Of a stretch of 64,000 bases of DNA, positions 1 through 12,639 are shown piece by piece. The position numbers were made by a program, and so were the translations under genes. The stretch comes from Budorcas taxicolor (taxonomy: Eukaryota; Chordata; Mammalia; Artiodactyla; Bovidae): the NCBI RefSeq assembly GCF_023091745.1, contig NC_068920.1, forward strand, positions 114,541,622 to 114,605,621, written 5' to 3'. The notes beneath the pieces are model-generated. The model was not told where the DNA came from and did not search any database. It saw only the letters and a list, made by a program, of their open reading frames with translations. The number at the start of each line of letters is the position of its first letter. Position 1 is the stretch's first letter.

Positions 1-789
1 TCACTGGCTTTCAGAGAAGTGGCTACGTGCGGTGTGAGCTGCAGAAGGCACAGTCTCCCTCCAGTTCCAGAACACACGTACCCATTCATGGGTCTGTTTT
101 CACAAAGCAGAAAATGAGGGGCTTAGGGAAGAACACTTACTTTTAGTCACTCGGCATTTTCCTGACTGTGACCTGCGCTGAGTTTGACTTAGTAGCTACA
201 ACTATTTTTTTAAGCCTGGTACTAGAAAGAAGAGAATGAAGCTTGCTTCTCAGATGATAATTACTTCGCCGGGGAGGTGGGGTTGGGGGGAGCGGGGGGA
301 GTGGGGGATAAACTAAGTGTTTTGATAAAGTGGTTCTGTGAAATTCTACACATACTAGGAATGTCTCAAACATCACGTTTAAAAAAGACGACCACATATG
401 AAATCGTGATTAGTTCTGTTGCTGCTTCCAAGTGGAATATCCTATCTTCTCTGAAACCTGTTAACACCTTTCAAAAAAGTAAACTAGAAAATGCAGAGCA
501 GTCAGAAGAGCTAAAGCTTTTCCTAGAGTATAGATTACCTACTGTGTCAGAGCCAGTCTGTGAAACGTGTTTGCAGAAATAAGATATTTATTAACTACAG
601 TCATAGTAAACACGGAACTTACAGTAATATTACCAACCACTGGTGATTTTGCATTTTATCATTCATCAGAGCCTACCAGTGCATGTATACTACACATTCA
701 TAAGCAATAAACTCTGCCACAATTATCAGGATTTAGAATATATAGCCTTCTATATTTAGAAAAGACAGATTTTTTAAAAGTCCACTATC

Positions 790-913
790 CACAGAGATGT
801 TATGGGGAGGGAGGTGGGAGGGGGGTTCATGTTTGGGAACACATGTAAGAATTAAAGATTTTAAAATTAAAAAAAATAAAAAGATTTCAGCAAAATCAGA
901 GATTTAAAAAAAA
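790..913 (+). mobile_element. L1 3'-end fragment with target-site duplication
   Basis: A short ruminant L1 3' UTR remnant (ATGGGGAGGGAGGTGGGAGG... then an A-rich tail) is flanked by a perfect 14-bp direct repeat AAAAGTCCACTATC at 776-789 and 914-927. The body is strongly 5'-truncated and internally shortened. Confidence 0.75.
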
Positions 914-935
914 AAAAGTCCACTATCATACATAG

Positions 936-1083
936 AGGATGAGATGGTTTGATAGTATCACCGATCCACTCAATGGACGCGAATTTGAGCAAACTCCGGG
1001 AGATAGTGGAGGACAGAGGAGCCTGGCATGCTGCAGTCCATGAGGTTGCAAAGAGTTAGACACGACTTAGCGACTGAACAACA
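936..1083 (+). mobile_element. BovB LINE 3' end
   Basis: It carries the characteristic BovB terminal sequence (GAGATGGTTTGATAGTATCA ... AGTTAGACACGACTTAGCGA) and ends GACTGAACAACAA. It is 5'-truncated to the last ~150 bp. Confidence 0.8.
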
Positions 1084-3694
1084 ATTATATCCTTTAAAAA
1101 AATAGATAAAATCCACAGCTATCCTTGGTTGCAGTTTATCTGCATAAATTTAACAGATTCATTATATACCACAAATTATTTTAAATATGCTGTTCAGTAT
1201 AGAAACATGGTCAAGAGATATATATCACTGGTTGGTTCTAAAATACTTCTTCCACTTCATCTCTACATGCACTTTCCCCAGCATCTGTATTTTATCCCAT
1301 TAATACTTCCCTGGGAGTATTTCTGTTCCCACCAGCCAGACTGCCTCCAAGACCTCCTCACCTCCAGTCATCCCTGGAGAATCATCTTAATATGTTTTCT
1401 CTTGTGCCATCTCTCCTGCTCCTCCACCACATGGAATCACCAAACTCTTTCTATTCAAGTCACCTTTTCTTGTTTGAGAGTCCCTGCCATTCTGTTTTAA
1501 CCATGGTAAAATATTTACTTGGTAGGTTTTCAAATCTTTCCATATTACATCAGTTTTGGACTTACATTGTTTACTTTATTCATTTTTATATGTGAGCATG
1601 TCAAAGAATCTACCATGCTAAATTTATCTTTATATCTGCCACAGTGGCTGACACATGAAAAAATGAATGAATGAATAAATGAATGAATATTGATGTTGGC
1701 ACATTCCGGCTGTTTCAGCTGCTTAGAGGAATTCCTGTGGTTATTCTCACCTTCTCCCTCAAAGATATCACCTCCCTAATGGAATGAAATGTGGAGACGT
1801 GGTTTGGATCCTGATTCAAACAAATCTACTTCAAAAAAAAAAAAAGAAAATTTGAAGGATAATGGGAGATACCTGAATATGGACTGTGCATCAGTGATTT
1901 TAAGGAATTACATTTGCAAAGTATTTTGCGGTCATTTGCAAAGGTATTAAGGTTATTTAAAAGCTTATTTTTGAGATATACACTAAAAGTGTTGAGGAGT
2001 AAACGGTTACCAGATACGCGATTTACTGTAAAATACAAATGGTGATGCAACAGTGGCAAGGCAGTAACAATTGTTAAGTTCATTGTGAATGATTAAGTCT
2101 AATCAAGTAATTTTTCAGCTGCCTCTCTTCATACCACACTTGATAAAAAATAAAATGTTAACAATAATAAGGAAAGTAAGGCCTATACCTCCACATGGCA
2201 ATTATCTGGGAGTGACTTTTGAATAGTCTGTCCCTTACTTAACTACCCTGTAAGGCAAGCAGCTGACTGTGTCACAACTCACAGAAGGTAAATCATGGTT
2301 CAGCACTAGAGGTAGGTACCAGGGCTGCAGGAATCCAAGGAAGAAAACAGCTAGTAAACTTCAGAACACTAAAGCTTTCTTCTACTCTAAAGCATCTCCC
2401 ACTCTGTTGGGAAATAGCCCATTGCCCAAGAAGGAAATGATAACTGCTGAATGCTAGGAAAATGACAAAAATAATGAAAATACCTCCCAGGTACAGAATG
2501 AGACTCTAAAACTAATAATATATGTATGGGTAAGTTTAGTTTTAAAAGCTGTTCCATAAAACAAGAACAGTAAGCCCATTACTGAAGATGAAGAAACTCA
2601 GGTCCTGATAGTGTATACATTTATCCTTGGGCTGTTTAAAAATTATTAAATGGATGAAAAATAATCCCCAAGATTAAGACAGTAGCTAAATCTCAGAATC
2701 AAAGCACAATCATTCCCTGACATTCTGACTATTACTTTAACATGCAATTCGTCCCTTATCTGTTCCTAAAACAGTGGGATGGAAAACCTTGCCTCATTTC
2801 TTACCAGCAGGCTACAGGAAGAAGAACACTCCCTGCTGCAGAAAAGAACCAGTTCAGGAGTTGTTGTCTTTTTACAGAACATCAGAAATTTCTAGAAGGC
2901 TTTTAAAATATGTTTCATTTTAACCCTCCTGACACCACTGCAGTCAGGTGGGTGGTAAATGCCACGTAGTTTACTTCATACATCAAAATGCTTATGAGAG
3001 CTGAGATGATGTTCCAGGTGGCAATGGAAACAGAGTAGACAGAATTCTGGAACTGGAGACCCAAATACAGTCTTACTATATCCACATCACCAAAGTCACA
3101 AGGTATTGCGTTTCTTTTTTGGCCCTCAGGGATTCTGGAAGAGCAAAACCATCAAAGTAAAAAGTCGTTTGCTTTCCACATGGGTTGAATAATATCCTGA
3201 GCGGTACACTTGGATCTCAGGAAGATTTCTGAAGCCTTTGTAATGTTCGTAACAATTATGGAAGAGATGTACTATTCACTATATTATATAATGAAACAAA
3301 CTTTGGGCTCAAAAAGCTGTGGCAAGTTTGGCAATATGCCCATTTCATTTTGTGAAGCAACTATTTAGTTGTTTAAAACAAAAACAACAACAGTAAAATG
3401 GTTGGTATCCATTAGCTCTTGTTAGGCAATTATACTGAAAGAAAGTAATTGAATTCTATTAACTATTTCAAATTTGTAAAATCCTCCAAACACCATTTAT
3501 ATTGAAATCCAGAAGATAATATTAAATTCTTTTAGAGAATTACCTGTCTTTATTTTATTATTATTTGTTTTAACCTGTCTTTAAAATGAGTGCTTCTTAT
3601 ACAGGGTTATTACTACTTGAATATAGTTAACCTATGCATGTGGTCAAAGGAACTCAAGATGACTGTTTGTTTAGAGAGGGCTAACATCGGCAAT
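1084..3694. other. Unique non-coding sequence; possible old L2 tail
   Basis: No gene is recognised. Pyrimidine-rich sequence at about 1300-1500 followed by GTGGCTGACACATGAAAAAA and a run of ATGA units (about 1662-1690) resembles an L2 3' end, at low confidence. The rest is AT-rich with only short chance ORFs. Confidence 0.4.
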
Positions 3695-3903
3695 GGGATT
3701 TCCTGGTGGGTCAAACAGTAGAGTCTGCCTGCAATGCAGGAGACTGGGGTTCGATTCCTGGGTCGGGAAGATCCCCTGGAGAAGAAAATGGCAACCCACT
3801 CCAATATTCTTGCCTGGAAAATCCCATGAATGGAGGAGCCTGGCAGGCTACATTCCATGGGATCGCAAAGAGTCTGATACAACTGAGCAACTTCACTTTC
3901 ACC
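3695..3903 (+). mobile_element. Bov-tA SINE
   Basis: A full tRNA-Glu-like head (TTTCCTGGTGGGTCAAACAG ... GGTTCGATTCCTGGGTCGGG) is joined to the Bov-A body, ending AACTGAGCAACTTCACTTTC. Confidence 0.9.
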
Positions 3904-3995
3904 ATCTGCAGTAGGGTTTGATGAAAGATGGGCTTCTCCCTTTGACATCAGCTCCCAAAGCATAGCACCTAACACTTAACATCCTACCTTCCTTA

Positions 3996-4020
3996 AATCA
4001 CCAGTTATGAACTGGTGATT
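3996..4020. repeat. Perfect 11-bp inverted repeat, 3-nt loop
   Basis: AATCACCAGTT, then ATG, then AACTGGTGATT: an exact hairpin in otherwise unique sequence. See findings. Confidence 0.9.
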
Positions 4021-4469
4021 CGACAAACATCCATCAACACCTCTTCCAGGACCATTCTGAACTGCTAATGTTGAATGTCCAGTGTAAGATGCAGTGACCC
4101 AATAAAGGCAGAAACAGGTATATCTCTTGTCTGTCTTGTTCTACGGACTGAGAAAGAATCCTTGCCTAGCTGAAGACGCTGTTTTGATTGTTTTTGTATT
4201 TACTCTGTTTCAGTCTATAAGTGGGGGCAAAGTTGCTTCACAGTTAGAAGACCACCCACCACATAAACAGGTTAGAAGTAAAAGCCTCTGAAATAAACTA
4301 TCAACACGTTTACATTGAGTGTCACCTTCACTTTCCAGCCCTTGTTATGTACTGTAGAATTTACTGATTTATGAATGTCAGACTTGAAAGGGATCTTAGA
4401 AATCCTCCCAACCGACTTCCATTCTGTATATGCAGAAGAAAATCTGCATATACCCTAAAATCACAGTGC

Positions 4470-5091
4470 TTCAGTTCAGTTCAGTTCAGTCACTCAGTTG
4501 TGTCCAATTCTTTGCAACCCCATGAACTGCAGCACTCCAGGCCGCCCTGTCCATCACCAACACCCAGAGTCCACCCAAACTCATGTCCATTGAGTCGGTG
4601 ATGCCATTCAACCATCTCATCCTCTGTCATCCCCTTCTCCTCCTGCCCTCAATCTTTCCCAGCATCAGGGTCTTTTCAAATGAGTCAGCTCTTCGTATCA
4701 GGTGGCCAAAGTACTGGAATTTCAGCTTCAACATCAGTCCTTCCAATGAACACCCAGGACTGATCTCCTTTAGGATAGACTGGTTGGATCTCCTTGCAGT
4801 CCAAGGGACTCTCAAGACTCTTCTCCAACACCATAGTTCAAAAGCATCAATTCTTCTGCGCTCAGCTTTCTTCATAGTCCAACTCTCACATCTATACATG
4901 ACCACTGGAAAAACCATAGCCTTGACTAGACAGACCTTTATTGACAAAGTAATGTCTCTGCTTTTTAATATGCTGTCTAAGTTGGTCATAACTTTCCTTC
5001 TGGAGTAAGCATCTTTTAATTTCATGGACGTAGTCACCATCAGCAGTGATTCTGGAGCCCAGAAAAATAGTCAGCCACTGTTTCTCCATCT
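4470..5091 (-). mobile_element. BovB LINE 3' end (about 0.6 kb)
   Basis: In reverse orientation it starts with the TCAGTTCAGTTCAGTTCAGT tail. Translated on the - strand it shows the BovB C-terminal region (RRVLRVPWTARRSNQSILKE, SPGCSLEGLMLKL). It is 5'-truncated just after the RT domain and carries frameshifts, so it is non-functional. Confidence 0.92.
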
Positions 5092-5570
5092 AGATTACAG
5101 GGCTAGTAAGTGACAAATCTAGAATTTAAACATGAATATTCCAACTCTGTGATCCGGACACACCACTAAACCAGAAATATAATCTGGAGTTTGCTTTTGA
5201 GAAATTTCCATTTAGGCAATGTGGAAAAAAAATTAGAGAAGGGGACTTAGAAACAACTAGAGGGCAATTTTAGTCAGCATTTAACAGAGCACTTAGTTTT
5301 TAGATGAGTCATAATTCAAAGAAAGGAGGAATTAATGTGGACTTCTGGGACTGATTCCCCAATAAGAATGAAAACTTCAAAGAATAAAGTATTATCCAGA
5401 ATATTTTATACATCCTCATACTTAGCACAGTTAATGAAACAGTAAGTGCTGAGAAAACATGGCTTTTGAATGCCTGGGTGGTGATATAGATTTGTGGTTA
5501 GATAAGTGAATAGCATGGCAAATAAGAGCCCATATAAAGGAAGTGGGATTTAATAGGGGTTAGAATAAGA

Positions 5571-5715
5571 GGGGTCTGGAGAGGGAAATGGCAACCCACT
5601 CCAGTATTCTTGCCTGGAGAATCCCAGGGACAGAGGAGCCTGGTTAGCTGCCGTCCATGGGGTCGCACAGAGTCGGACACGACTAAAGTGACTTAGCAGC
5701 AGCAGCAACAGAAGC
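5571..5715 (+). mobile_element. Bov-A monomer SINE with TSD
   Basis: A single Bov-A unit ends in AGCAGCAGCAACAG. A 9-bp direct repeat AGAATAAGA lies at 5562-5570 and 5716-5724. Confidence 0.85.
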
Positions 5716-6186
5716 AGAATAAGAAGGACAGTGCAGAGACAATATAATATTGGAATGAGTATTATTTACTTGAAGGATGCTGAAAAACAGCCTACTTAAG
5801 CCAAAGACACTTACTAGGAAGTAGCAGATGATGAATTTAGACACTCCATCTCAGCATTAAAAAGATGATCATCACCTATTCTCATGACTTCACTGGATTA
5901 TGTTTAGACTGGTGTTGTAAGTGTAGGGAGAGTTTGAGAAACTTGTTAATGAATCCAGACTCCCACATACAAAATGAGATTTCTGAATGTGTGTGGTTGG
6001 TATCCTGTTCCGTTCTTTGTCTGCGCAAATAGCAACAGATGGTTGGAGGGGGCTGGGAGGAGTGGGGTAATCTCGGAGGCAAGTTTAAATTGTCCCTGCT
6101 TCTCTTTTGCTGGATCTGCTCTGGATGAACCTTAGGGGAGAAGGAATATTATACAAGAATCCAGTTTGGGTTTTACGTTGCCAAAA

Positions 6187-6380
6187 GGCTGGTGGCTCAG
6201 TTGGTAAAGAATCCACCTGCAATGCAAGAGACCTGGGTTTGATCCCTGGGTTGGTAAGATTCCCAGGAGGGGAATGGCTACCCACTCCAGTATTCTTGCC
6301 TGAAAAATCTCATAGACAGAGGAATCTGGCGGGCTACAGCCCATGAGGTCAAAAAGAGTCAGATGTGACTGAGTGACTAA
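6187..6380 (+). mobile_element. Bov-tA SINE
   Basis: The tRNA-like head (GGTGGCTCAGTTGGTAAAGA) is joined to a Bov-A body ending GTGACTGAGTGACTAA; moderately diverged. Confidence 0.88.
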
Positions 6381-6789
6381 ACCACTACCACCGTCCAGTC
6401 CTCTTACTTGCCCCATACATGGATCTAGGGAATGCAGAAAAATCTCTTTTATCACCAGCACCAACTGTGTTAAGGCAAGTGGCTTAGGTTTTCGATGCCT
6501 TGATTTCCAGGTATTCCAAAAAAGTGGTAGAATATCATAGAACTTTAAGGCATAAATTGACTTAATATGTTAAAGTGCTTTACTTTAGTTCCTGAGATAT
6601 CACTCTATAAGGTTTGAAATAGAGCTGATGAAGATGCTGGTGAACATTTGTGAAGATTTATCAAAAGATACAATGACCCTTTAAGGAAATGTATCTTGTG
6701 TTCAGCACCGTCCTTGTGTGTCTTCAGTCCTATCACACGGCATCCAGCATGTTAGCTGTTTCACAGGTTCATGGACAAAGGTTTGTTTG

Positions 6790-7010
6790 GGCCTTAGGGC
6801 CTTGGCACTTGCTGTTCCTTCTCCGTGGAATACTCATCTTCTGGAGCTTTAACAGGATGCCTTCTTCTCATTATTCAGGTTTCAACTCAAATATCACCTC
6901 CTCAAGGAAGCATTGCCTAACCTTAGATAAGGTAGGCCCTTTCCCTCAAATTTTCTATTCCACGGGTTTCTATGTTAACTTTCCCTAGCATTTCAGGAGG
7001 TAAACGTTAT
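6790..7010 (+). mobile_element. L2 LINE 3' fragment
   Basis: It contains the ancient L2 signature: GGCACTTGCTGTTCCTTCTC followed by TTCAGGTTTCAACTCAAATA and TCACCTCCTCAAGGAAGCAT. It is diverged, as expected of a pre-eutherian element. Confidence 0.7.
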
Positions 7011-8088
7011 CTTCTATGTCTGTTTGCTAATGAAATTACTGAGACTTATTCACAGACTAAGATATGCCTGCATATAGTAACTGCTCAACAGGTTATTTCT
7101 TAAGTCCTGACTGGTAGACTGACTGATTGACAAGAACAGGGCATAAATGTTGAAAGCATAAATGTTGAAAACAGTACTAGCTATCGCTTCAAAAAAGAAG
7201 TTACCTTCTTCCAAAAAGAGGAAATAACCAAAGTAAATTTCATATAGAATGACAGCACTAAGCTTTAATGCAAAATTTTTCTCTTTCTTTGCTGTTCAGC
7301 CTTGAGGTAAAAGGCAAACTAAAGGAGTGTGTTGGTTACTGTAACCAGATTCCTTCACTTTAAGTCAAAAGTTGAGAAAGGTTCTGGGCCCTTTAGATGC
7401 CCATGTCTGTCCTCAGGCTGGTGAAATAAACTTGTCAAAAGCTTAGCCTCTCCTACCTACTCCTTTGCCTCCCTTCTGGGGTCTGAAATGAAGGGAATTC
7501 AACAAACTACAGTAATGCTTGATTTTCTAAAATTTAGACCAGTGACCTGCACATGCCAGATGCTTAATAAGTTCTACTGGTCTTATTAGTTGCATAATGG
7601 CCAAATAGTACCTAAATACTTGGATGTTTTCTAGAGATATTTAACTTGTGGTCTTAAGATTGGGTCATCAACTTTTCAGCCTTCAGAAAACCAAAGTCCA
7701 GTTAAGAAACTGCTCAGGAATATAAAAGGTTGGTTCATATGCCTAGCTGTTTCTACATTAAAAATTGTTCTAAAATCTAAATGGTTCTTCCTAGTTAAAT
7801 ACAGTATTCTTTAATATTTATGTACAGTTATTTTAATTTTAAATTTCTATTTTTATAGTCAGAGGACAATTGAGCAGAAAAATACCCTCTCTCTCTCTTT
7901 CTCTCTCTCTAGCTATTCATGCTGTGAAGCAACCTGTTTTACTGTTTAAACCTGTGTTTGTTCTGTTTCAATTGTGCAGAGGAAACAGTTCTGGCACCTT
8001 GAAAAATCAAAGATCTATCACTCAACGGGAGAGCACAGCAACCTACAAAAGGGAATTATGAGGAATAGAGAAAAGATACAGAGTTTCT
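7011..8088. other. Unique non-coding sequence
   Basis: AT-rich with no recognisable gene. It holds a 15-bp perfect tandem duplication (GCATAAATGTTGAAA at 7141-7155 and 7156-7170) and a short CT microsatellite at about 7889-7911. Confidence 0.6.
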
Positions 8089-8089
8089 A

Positions 8090-8275
8090 AAACCTCACTG
8101 GGCTTATGAATCACCTGGAGATCATGTTAAAATGGAGATTCTGATTCAAGTCTATCATAGGTGGAGTCTGAGAGTCTGCATTTCTAACAAGCTTTAGGTG
8201 ATGCTTGTGCTGCTGGTCCTTAGTGTTTAAGGATGATGTCTGTTTGGGTTGTGTGGCTTGAGAAACAAAAATCTC
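8090..8275 (+). mobile_element. MER5A-like hAT-Charlie DNA transposon fragment
   Basis: It shows the MER5A pattern ATGAATCACCTGGAGATCAT ... GCATTTCTAACAAGCTTTAG ... TGATGCTTGTGCTGCTGGTC. Confidence 0.7.
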
Positions 8276-8308
8276 TTTAGAGCAGTTAGTACCTACAGTT
8301 ATAGTAAT

Positions 8309-8516
8309 GTCATTTAGTCACTAAGTCGTGTCTGACTCTTTTGTGACCCCATGAACTGCAGCCCACCATCTCCTCTGTCTATGGGATTTCCCAGGCAAGA
8401 ACACTTGGAGTGAGTGGTCACTTCCTTCTCTAGGAGATCTTCCCAACCCAGGGATTGAATCCATGTCTCCTTCATTGGCAGGTGGATTCTTTCCCACTGA
8501 GCCACCAGGGAAGCCC
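8309..8516 (-). mobile_element. Bov-tA SINE
   Basis: A reverse-oriented Bov-tA (TAAGTCGTGTCTGACTCTTT ... GCCACCAGGGAAGCCC). Confidence 0.9.
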
Positions 8517-8564
8517 TTAGGAACATTAAGCAAGTACTATTTTATTTAACCTGCAAAAACGACC

Positions 8565-8980
8565 ACAAATACTTCTCTATCCATGCAGAGATGTAGCCTC
8601 TTCCTCCTGTCCTTGAGTTAGGATGACCATGTGACTAGCTTTGGCCAAGAGACTACAGCAACTGGCTGGAAGCTGAGACCTGAAAGCACGTGTGCACTGG
8701 GACTTGCACTCTCTGCTGCTCTTAGAAGCATTCAATCACTGTGCCATGTGACCAAGCTACCCTGCCAGAGGATGAAAGGCCACATGCAAGAGAAATGAGG
8801 CGCCCCAGCCAACAGCTGGCCAACCACCGCTCCTTGAGGAAAGCCTTCCCAGTTAATCTGGTTTCCAGGTAATTCTCCACTTAACCACAGACATCTGAGT
8901 GAGCACAGGCTGGCTTATACAAATCCCCAGACATAACACGCAGGACCATAACCTAAATGCCTGTTGTATTAAGCACCACG
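8565..8980 (+). mobile_element. Ancient mammalian repeat, family not assigned
   Basis: The sequence (GGATGACCATGTGACTAGCT, GCTTTGGCCAAGAGACTACA, and an end near TGTATTAAGCACCACGGTTT) resembles an old LTR-like mammalian repeat I have seen often but cannot name securely. Confidence 0.35.
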
Positions 8981-9049
8981 GTTTTGGTTTGTCTGTTTGC
9001 TTTGTTCTGCCTTTTTTTTTTTTTTTCTGTAGCCTCTAAAGTATGCACT

Positions 9050-12000
9050 GCAGTGCAGGAGTGGCTAGCGGTGGTTGGGTGGCACAGGAGCTGTGAGCAG
9101 CAGAGAGGAGATACCCCACGTCCAAGGTCAGGAGCAGCGGCTATGCTAGAGCAGCCATGAAGAGATGTCCAAGGTAAGAGAAACCCAAGGAAGATGGTAG
9201 CCGCTGAGAGAGGGTATCAGAGGGCAGACAGACTGAAACCACAATCACAGAAAACTAGCCAATCTGATCATATGGAACACAGCCTTGTCTAACTCAATGA
9301 AACTAGGCTATGCCATGTGGGGGCACCCAAGATGGGCAGATCATGTTGGAGAGGACTGACAGAATGTGGTCCACTGGAGAAGGGAATGGCAAACTACCTC
9401 AGCATTCTTGCCTTCAGAGCCCCATGAACAGTATGAAAAGGCAAAATGATAGGATACTGAAAGAGGAACTCCCCAGGTTGGTAGGTGCCCAGTATGCTAA
9501 AGGAGATCAGTGGAGAAATAATTCCAGAAAGAATGAAGGGACAGAGCCAAATCAAAACAACACCCAGCTGTGGATGTGACTGGTGATAGAGGCAAGGTTC
9601 GATGTTGTAAAGAGCAATATTGCATAGGAACCTGGAATGTTAGGTCCATTAATCAAGGCAAATTGGAAGTGGTCAAACAGGAGATGGCAAGACTGAACAT
9701 TGACATTCTAGGAATTAGTGAACTAAAATGGACTGGATGGGTGAATTTAGCTAAGATGACCATTATATTTACTATTGTGGGCAGGAATCCCTTAGAAGAA
9801 ATGGAGTAGCCATCATAGCCAACAAAAGAGTCTGAAATGCAGTACTTGGATGCAATCTCAAAAACCACAGAATGATCTCTGTTCGTTTCCAAGGCAAACC
9901 ATTCAATATCACAGTAATCCAAGTCTATGCCTTGACCAGTAATGCTGAAGAAGCTCAAGTTGAGCAGCTCTATGAACATCTACAAGACTTTCTAGAACTA
10001 ACACCCCCAAAAGATGTCCTTTTCATTACGGGGGACTGGAATGCAAAAGTAGGAAGTCAAGAAACACCTGGAGTAACAGGCAAATTTGGCCTTGGAGAAC
10101 AGAATGAAGTAGGGCAAAGGCTAATAGAGTTTTGCCAAGAGAATGCATTGGTCATAGCAAACATCCTCTTCCAACAACACAAGAGAAGATGCTACACATG
10201 AACATCACCAGATGGCCAACACGAAATCATATTGATCATATTCTTCGCAGCCAAAGATGAAGAAGCTCTATACAGTCAGCAAAACCAAGACAGGAAGCAG
10301 ACTGTGGCTCAGATCATGAACTCCTTATTGCCAAATTCAGACTTAAATTGAAGAAAGTGGGGAAAACCACTAAACCATTCACATATGACCTAAATCAAAT
10401 CCCTTATGATTATACAGTGGAAGTGAGAAATAGATTTAAGGGACTAAGTCTGATAGAGTACCTGATGAACTATGGAGAGAGGTTCATGGCATTGTACAGG
10501 AGACAGGGGATCAAGATCATCCTCAAGAAAAAGAAATGCAAAAAAGCAAAATGGTTGCCTGAGGAGGCCTTACAAATAGCTGTGAAAAGAAGAGAAGTGA
10601 AAAGCAAAGGAGAAAAGGAAAAATATACCTATATGAATGCAGAGTTCCAAAGAATAGCAAGGAGAGATAAAAAAAAGGCCTTCCTCAGTGATCAGTGCAA
10701 AGAAATAGAGGAAAACAATAGAATGGGAAAGACTAGAGATATCTTCAACAAAATTAGAGATACCAAGGGAACAAAGATGGGCTCAATAAAGGACAGAAAT
10801 GGTATGGACCTAACAGAAGCAGAAGATATTAAGAAGACATGGCAAGAATACACAGAAGAACTGTACAAATAAGATCTTCATGACCCAGATAATCATGATG
10901 GTGTGACCACTCACGTAGAGTCAGACATCCTGGAATGTGAAGTCAAGTGGCCCTTAGGAAGCATCACTACAAACAAGGCCAGTGGAGGTGATGGAATCCC
11001 AGTTGAGCTATTGCAAATCCTAAAAGATGATGCTGTGAAAGGGCTGCACTCAATATGCCAGCAAATTTGCAAAACTCAGCAGTGACCACAGGACTAGAAA
11101 AGGTCAGTTTTCATCCCAATCCCAAAGAGAGGCAATGCCAAAGAATGCTCAAACTACCATACGATTGCACTCATCTCACATGCTAGTAAAGTAATGCTCA
11201 AAATTCTCCAATCCAGGGTTCAGCAATATGTGAACTGTGACTTCCAGGTGTTCAAGCTGGTTTTAGAAAAGGCAGAAGAACCAGAGATCAAATTGCCAAC
11301 ATCTGCTGGATCACTGAAGAAGCAAGAAAGTTGCAGAAAAATCATCTATTTCTGCTTTATTGACTATGCCAGACCCTTTGATGGTGTGGATCACAATAAA
11401 CTGTGGAAAATTCTTCAAGAGATGGGAATACCAGATCACCTGACCTGCCCCTTGAGAAACCTATATGCATGCCAGGAAGCAACAGTTAGAACTGGACATG
11501 GAACAACAGACTGGTTCCAAATAGGAAAAGGAGTATGTCAAGGCTGTATATTGTCACTGTGCTTATTTAACTTATATGCAGAGTACATCATGAGAAACGC
11601 TGGGTTCGATGAAGCACAAGCTGGAATCAACATTGCTGGGAGAAACATCAATAACCTCAGATATGCAGATGGCACCACCCTTATGGCAGAAAGTGAAGAA
11701 GAACTAAAGAACCTCTTGATGAAAGAAAAAGAGGAGACGGAAGAAGTTGGCTTAAAGCTCAACATTCAGAAAACTAAGATCATGGCATCCGGTCCCATCA
11801 CTTCATGGCAAATAGATGGGGAAACAGTGTCAGACTTTATCCTTTTGGGCTCCAAAATCACTGCAGATGGTGATTGCAGCCATGAAATTAAAAGACACTC
11901 CTTGGAAGAAAGTTATGACCAACCTGGACAGCATATGAAAAAGCAGAGACATTACTTTGTCAACAAAGGTCCATCTAGTCAAGGCTACGGTTTTTCCAGT

Positions 12001-12433
12001 AGTCATGCGTCGAGGTGAGAGTTGGAATATAAGGAAAGCTGAGTGCAGAATTGATGCTTTTGAACTGTGGTATTCAAAAGTCTGAGAAGACTCTTGAGAG
12101 TCCCTTGGACTGCAAGGAGATCCAACCAGTCCATCCTAAATGAGATCAGTCCTGGGTGTTCATTGGAAGGTCTGATGTTGAAGCTGAAACTCCAATACTT
12201 TGGCTACCTGATGAGAAGAGCTGATTCATTTGAAAAGACCCTGATGCTGGGAAAGACTGAGGGCGGGAAGAGAAGGGGACAACAAAGGATGAGATGGTTG
12301 GATGGCATCACCGACTCAACAGACATGAGTTTGGGTAGGCTCCTTGAGTTGGTGATGGACAGCAAGGCCTGCTGCAGTTTGTGGGGTCACAAAGAGTTGG
12401 ACAGGACTGAGGGACTGAACTGAACTGACCTGA
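9050..12433 (+). mobile_element. Near-full-length BovB LINE (RTE clade), inactive
   Basis: About 3.4 kb, close to the BovB consensus length of roughly 3.2 kb, from the 5' leader (about 9050-9560) to the TGAACTGAACTGACCTGA tail. The AP-endonuclease domain is visible in pieces (YCIGTWNVRSINQGKLEVVK, 9570-9809; FITGDWNAKVG, 9872-10201). Linker/RT N-terminal parts follow (10348-10872 and 10903-11085), then the reverse-transcriptase core (11194-12018: FIDYARPFDGVDHNKLW, GVCQGCILSLCLFNLYAEYI) and the C-terminal region (12067-12423). The catalytic YADD box reads YADG (RYADGTTLM), and several stops and frameshifts split the ORF, so it cannot move autonomously. A 7-bp direct repeat AGGAGTG (9057-9063, 12438-12444) is a weak TSD candidate. 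Confidence 0.93.
11194..12018 (+). pseudogene. BovB reverse-transcriptase core, catalytic box mutated
   Basis: This is the longest open stretch (274 codons) of the dead BovB. The RT palm motifs are recognisable, but the second catalytic aspartate of YADD is G, and the A-motif region reads YARPFDG where BovB copies usually read KAFDC. It is a retrotransposon remnant, not a host gene. Confidence 0.85.
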
Positions 12434-12639
12434 TTTAAGGAGTGATAAGAGTTTAATTTAGAGGTGCAGACACTATTCCTGCTTATGACTCTTTTTCCTT
12501 CCTGTCTTCCTTTTATAATTTTGTTCTCACATAATAGAAATGAATATAAGTGGTTACTGCAATCGAATTTGAATTATTTCTATTATTATATTTTTATTTT
12601 AATTATATCTACTATTTATATCTTTTATTTTACTATGTT

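Noticed and set aside
3695..3903. tRNA-like A/B-box sequence that might be a tRNA gene
   Set aside because: It is the tRNA-derived head of a Bov-tA SINE, like the many other copies in the window.
10348..12423. Several 100-270-codon ORFs that could be called genes
   Set aside because: They are pieces of one broken BovB LINE (endonuclease/RT/C-terminal region).
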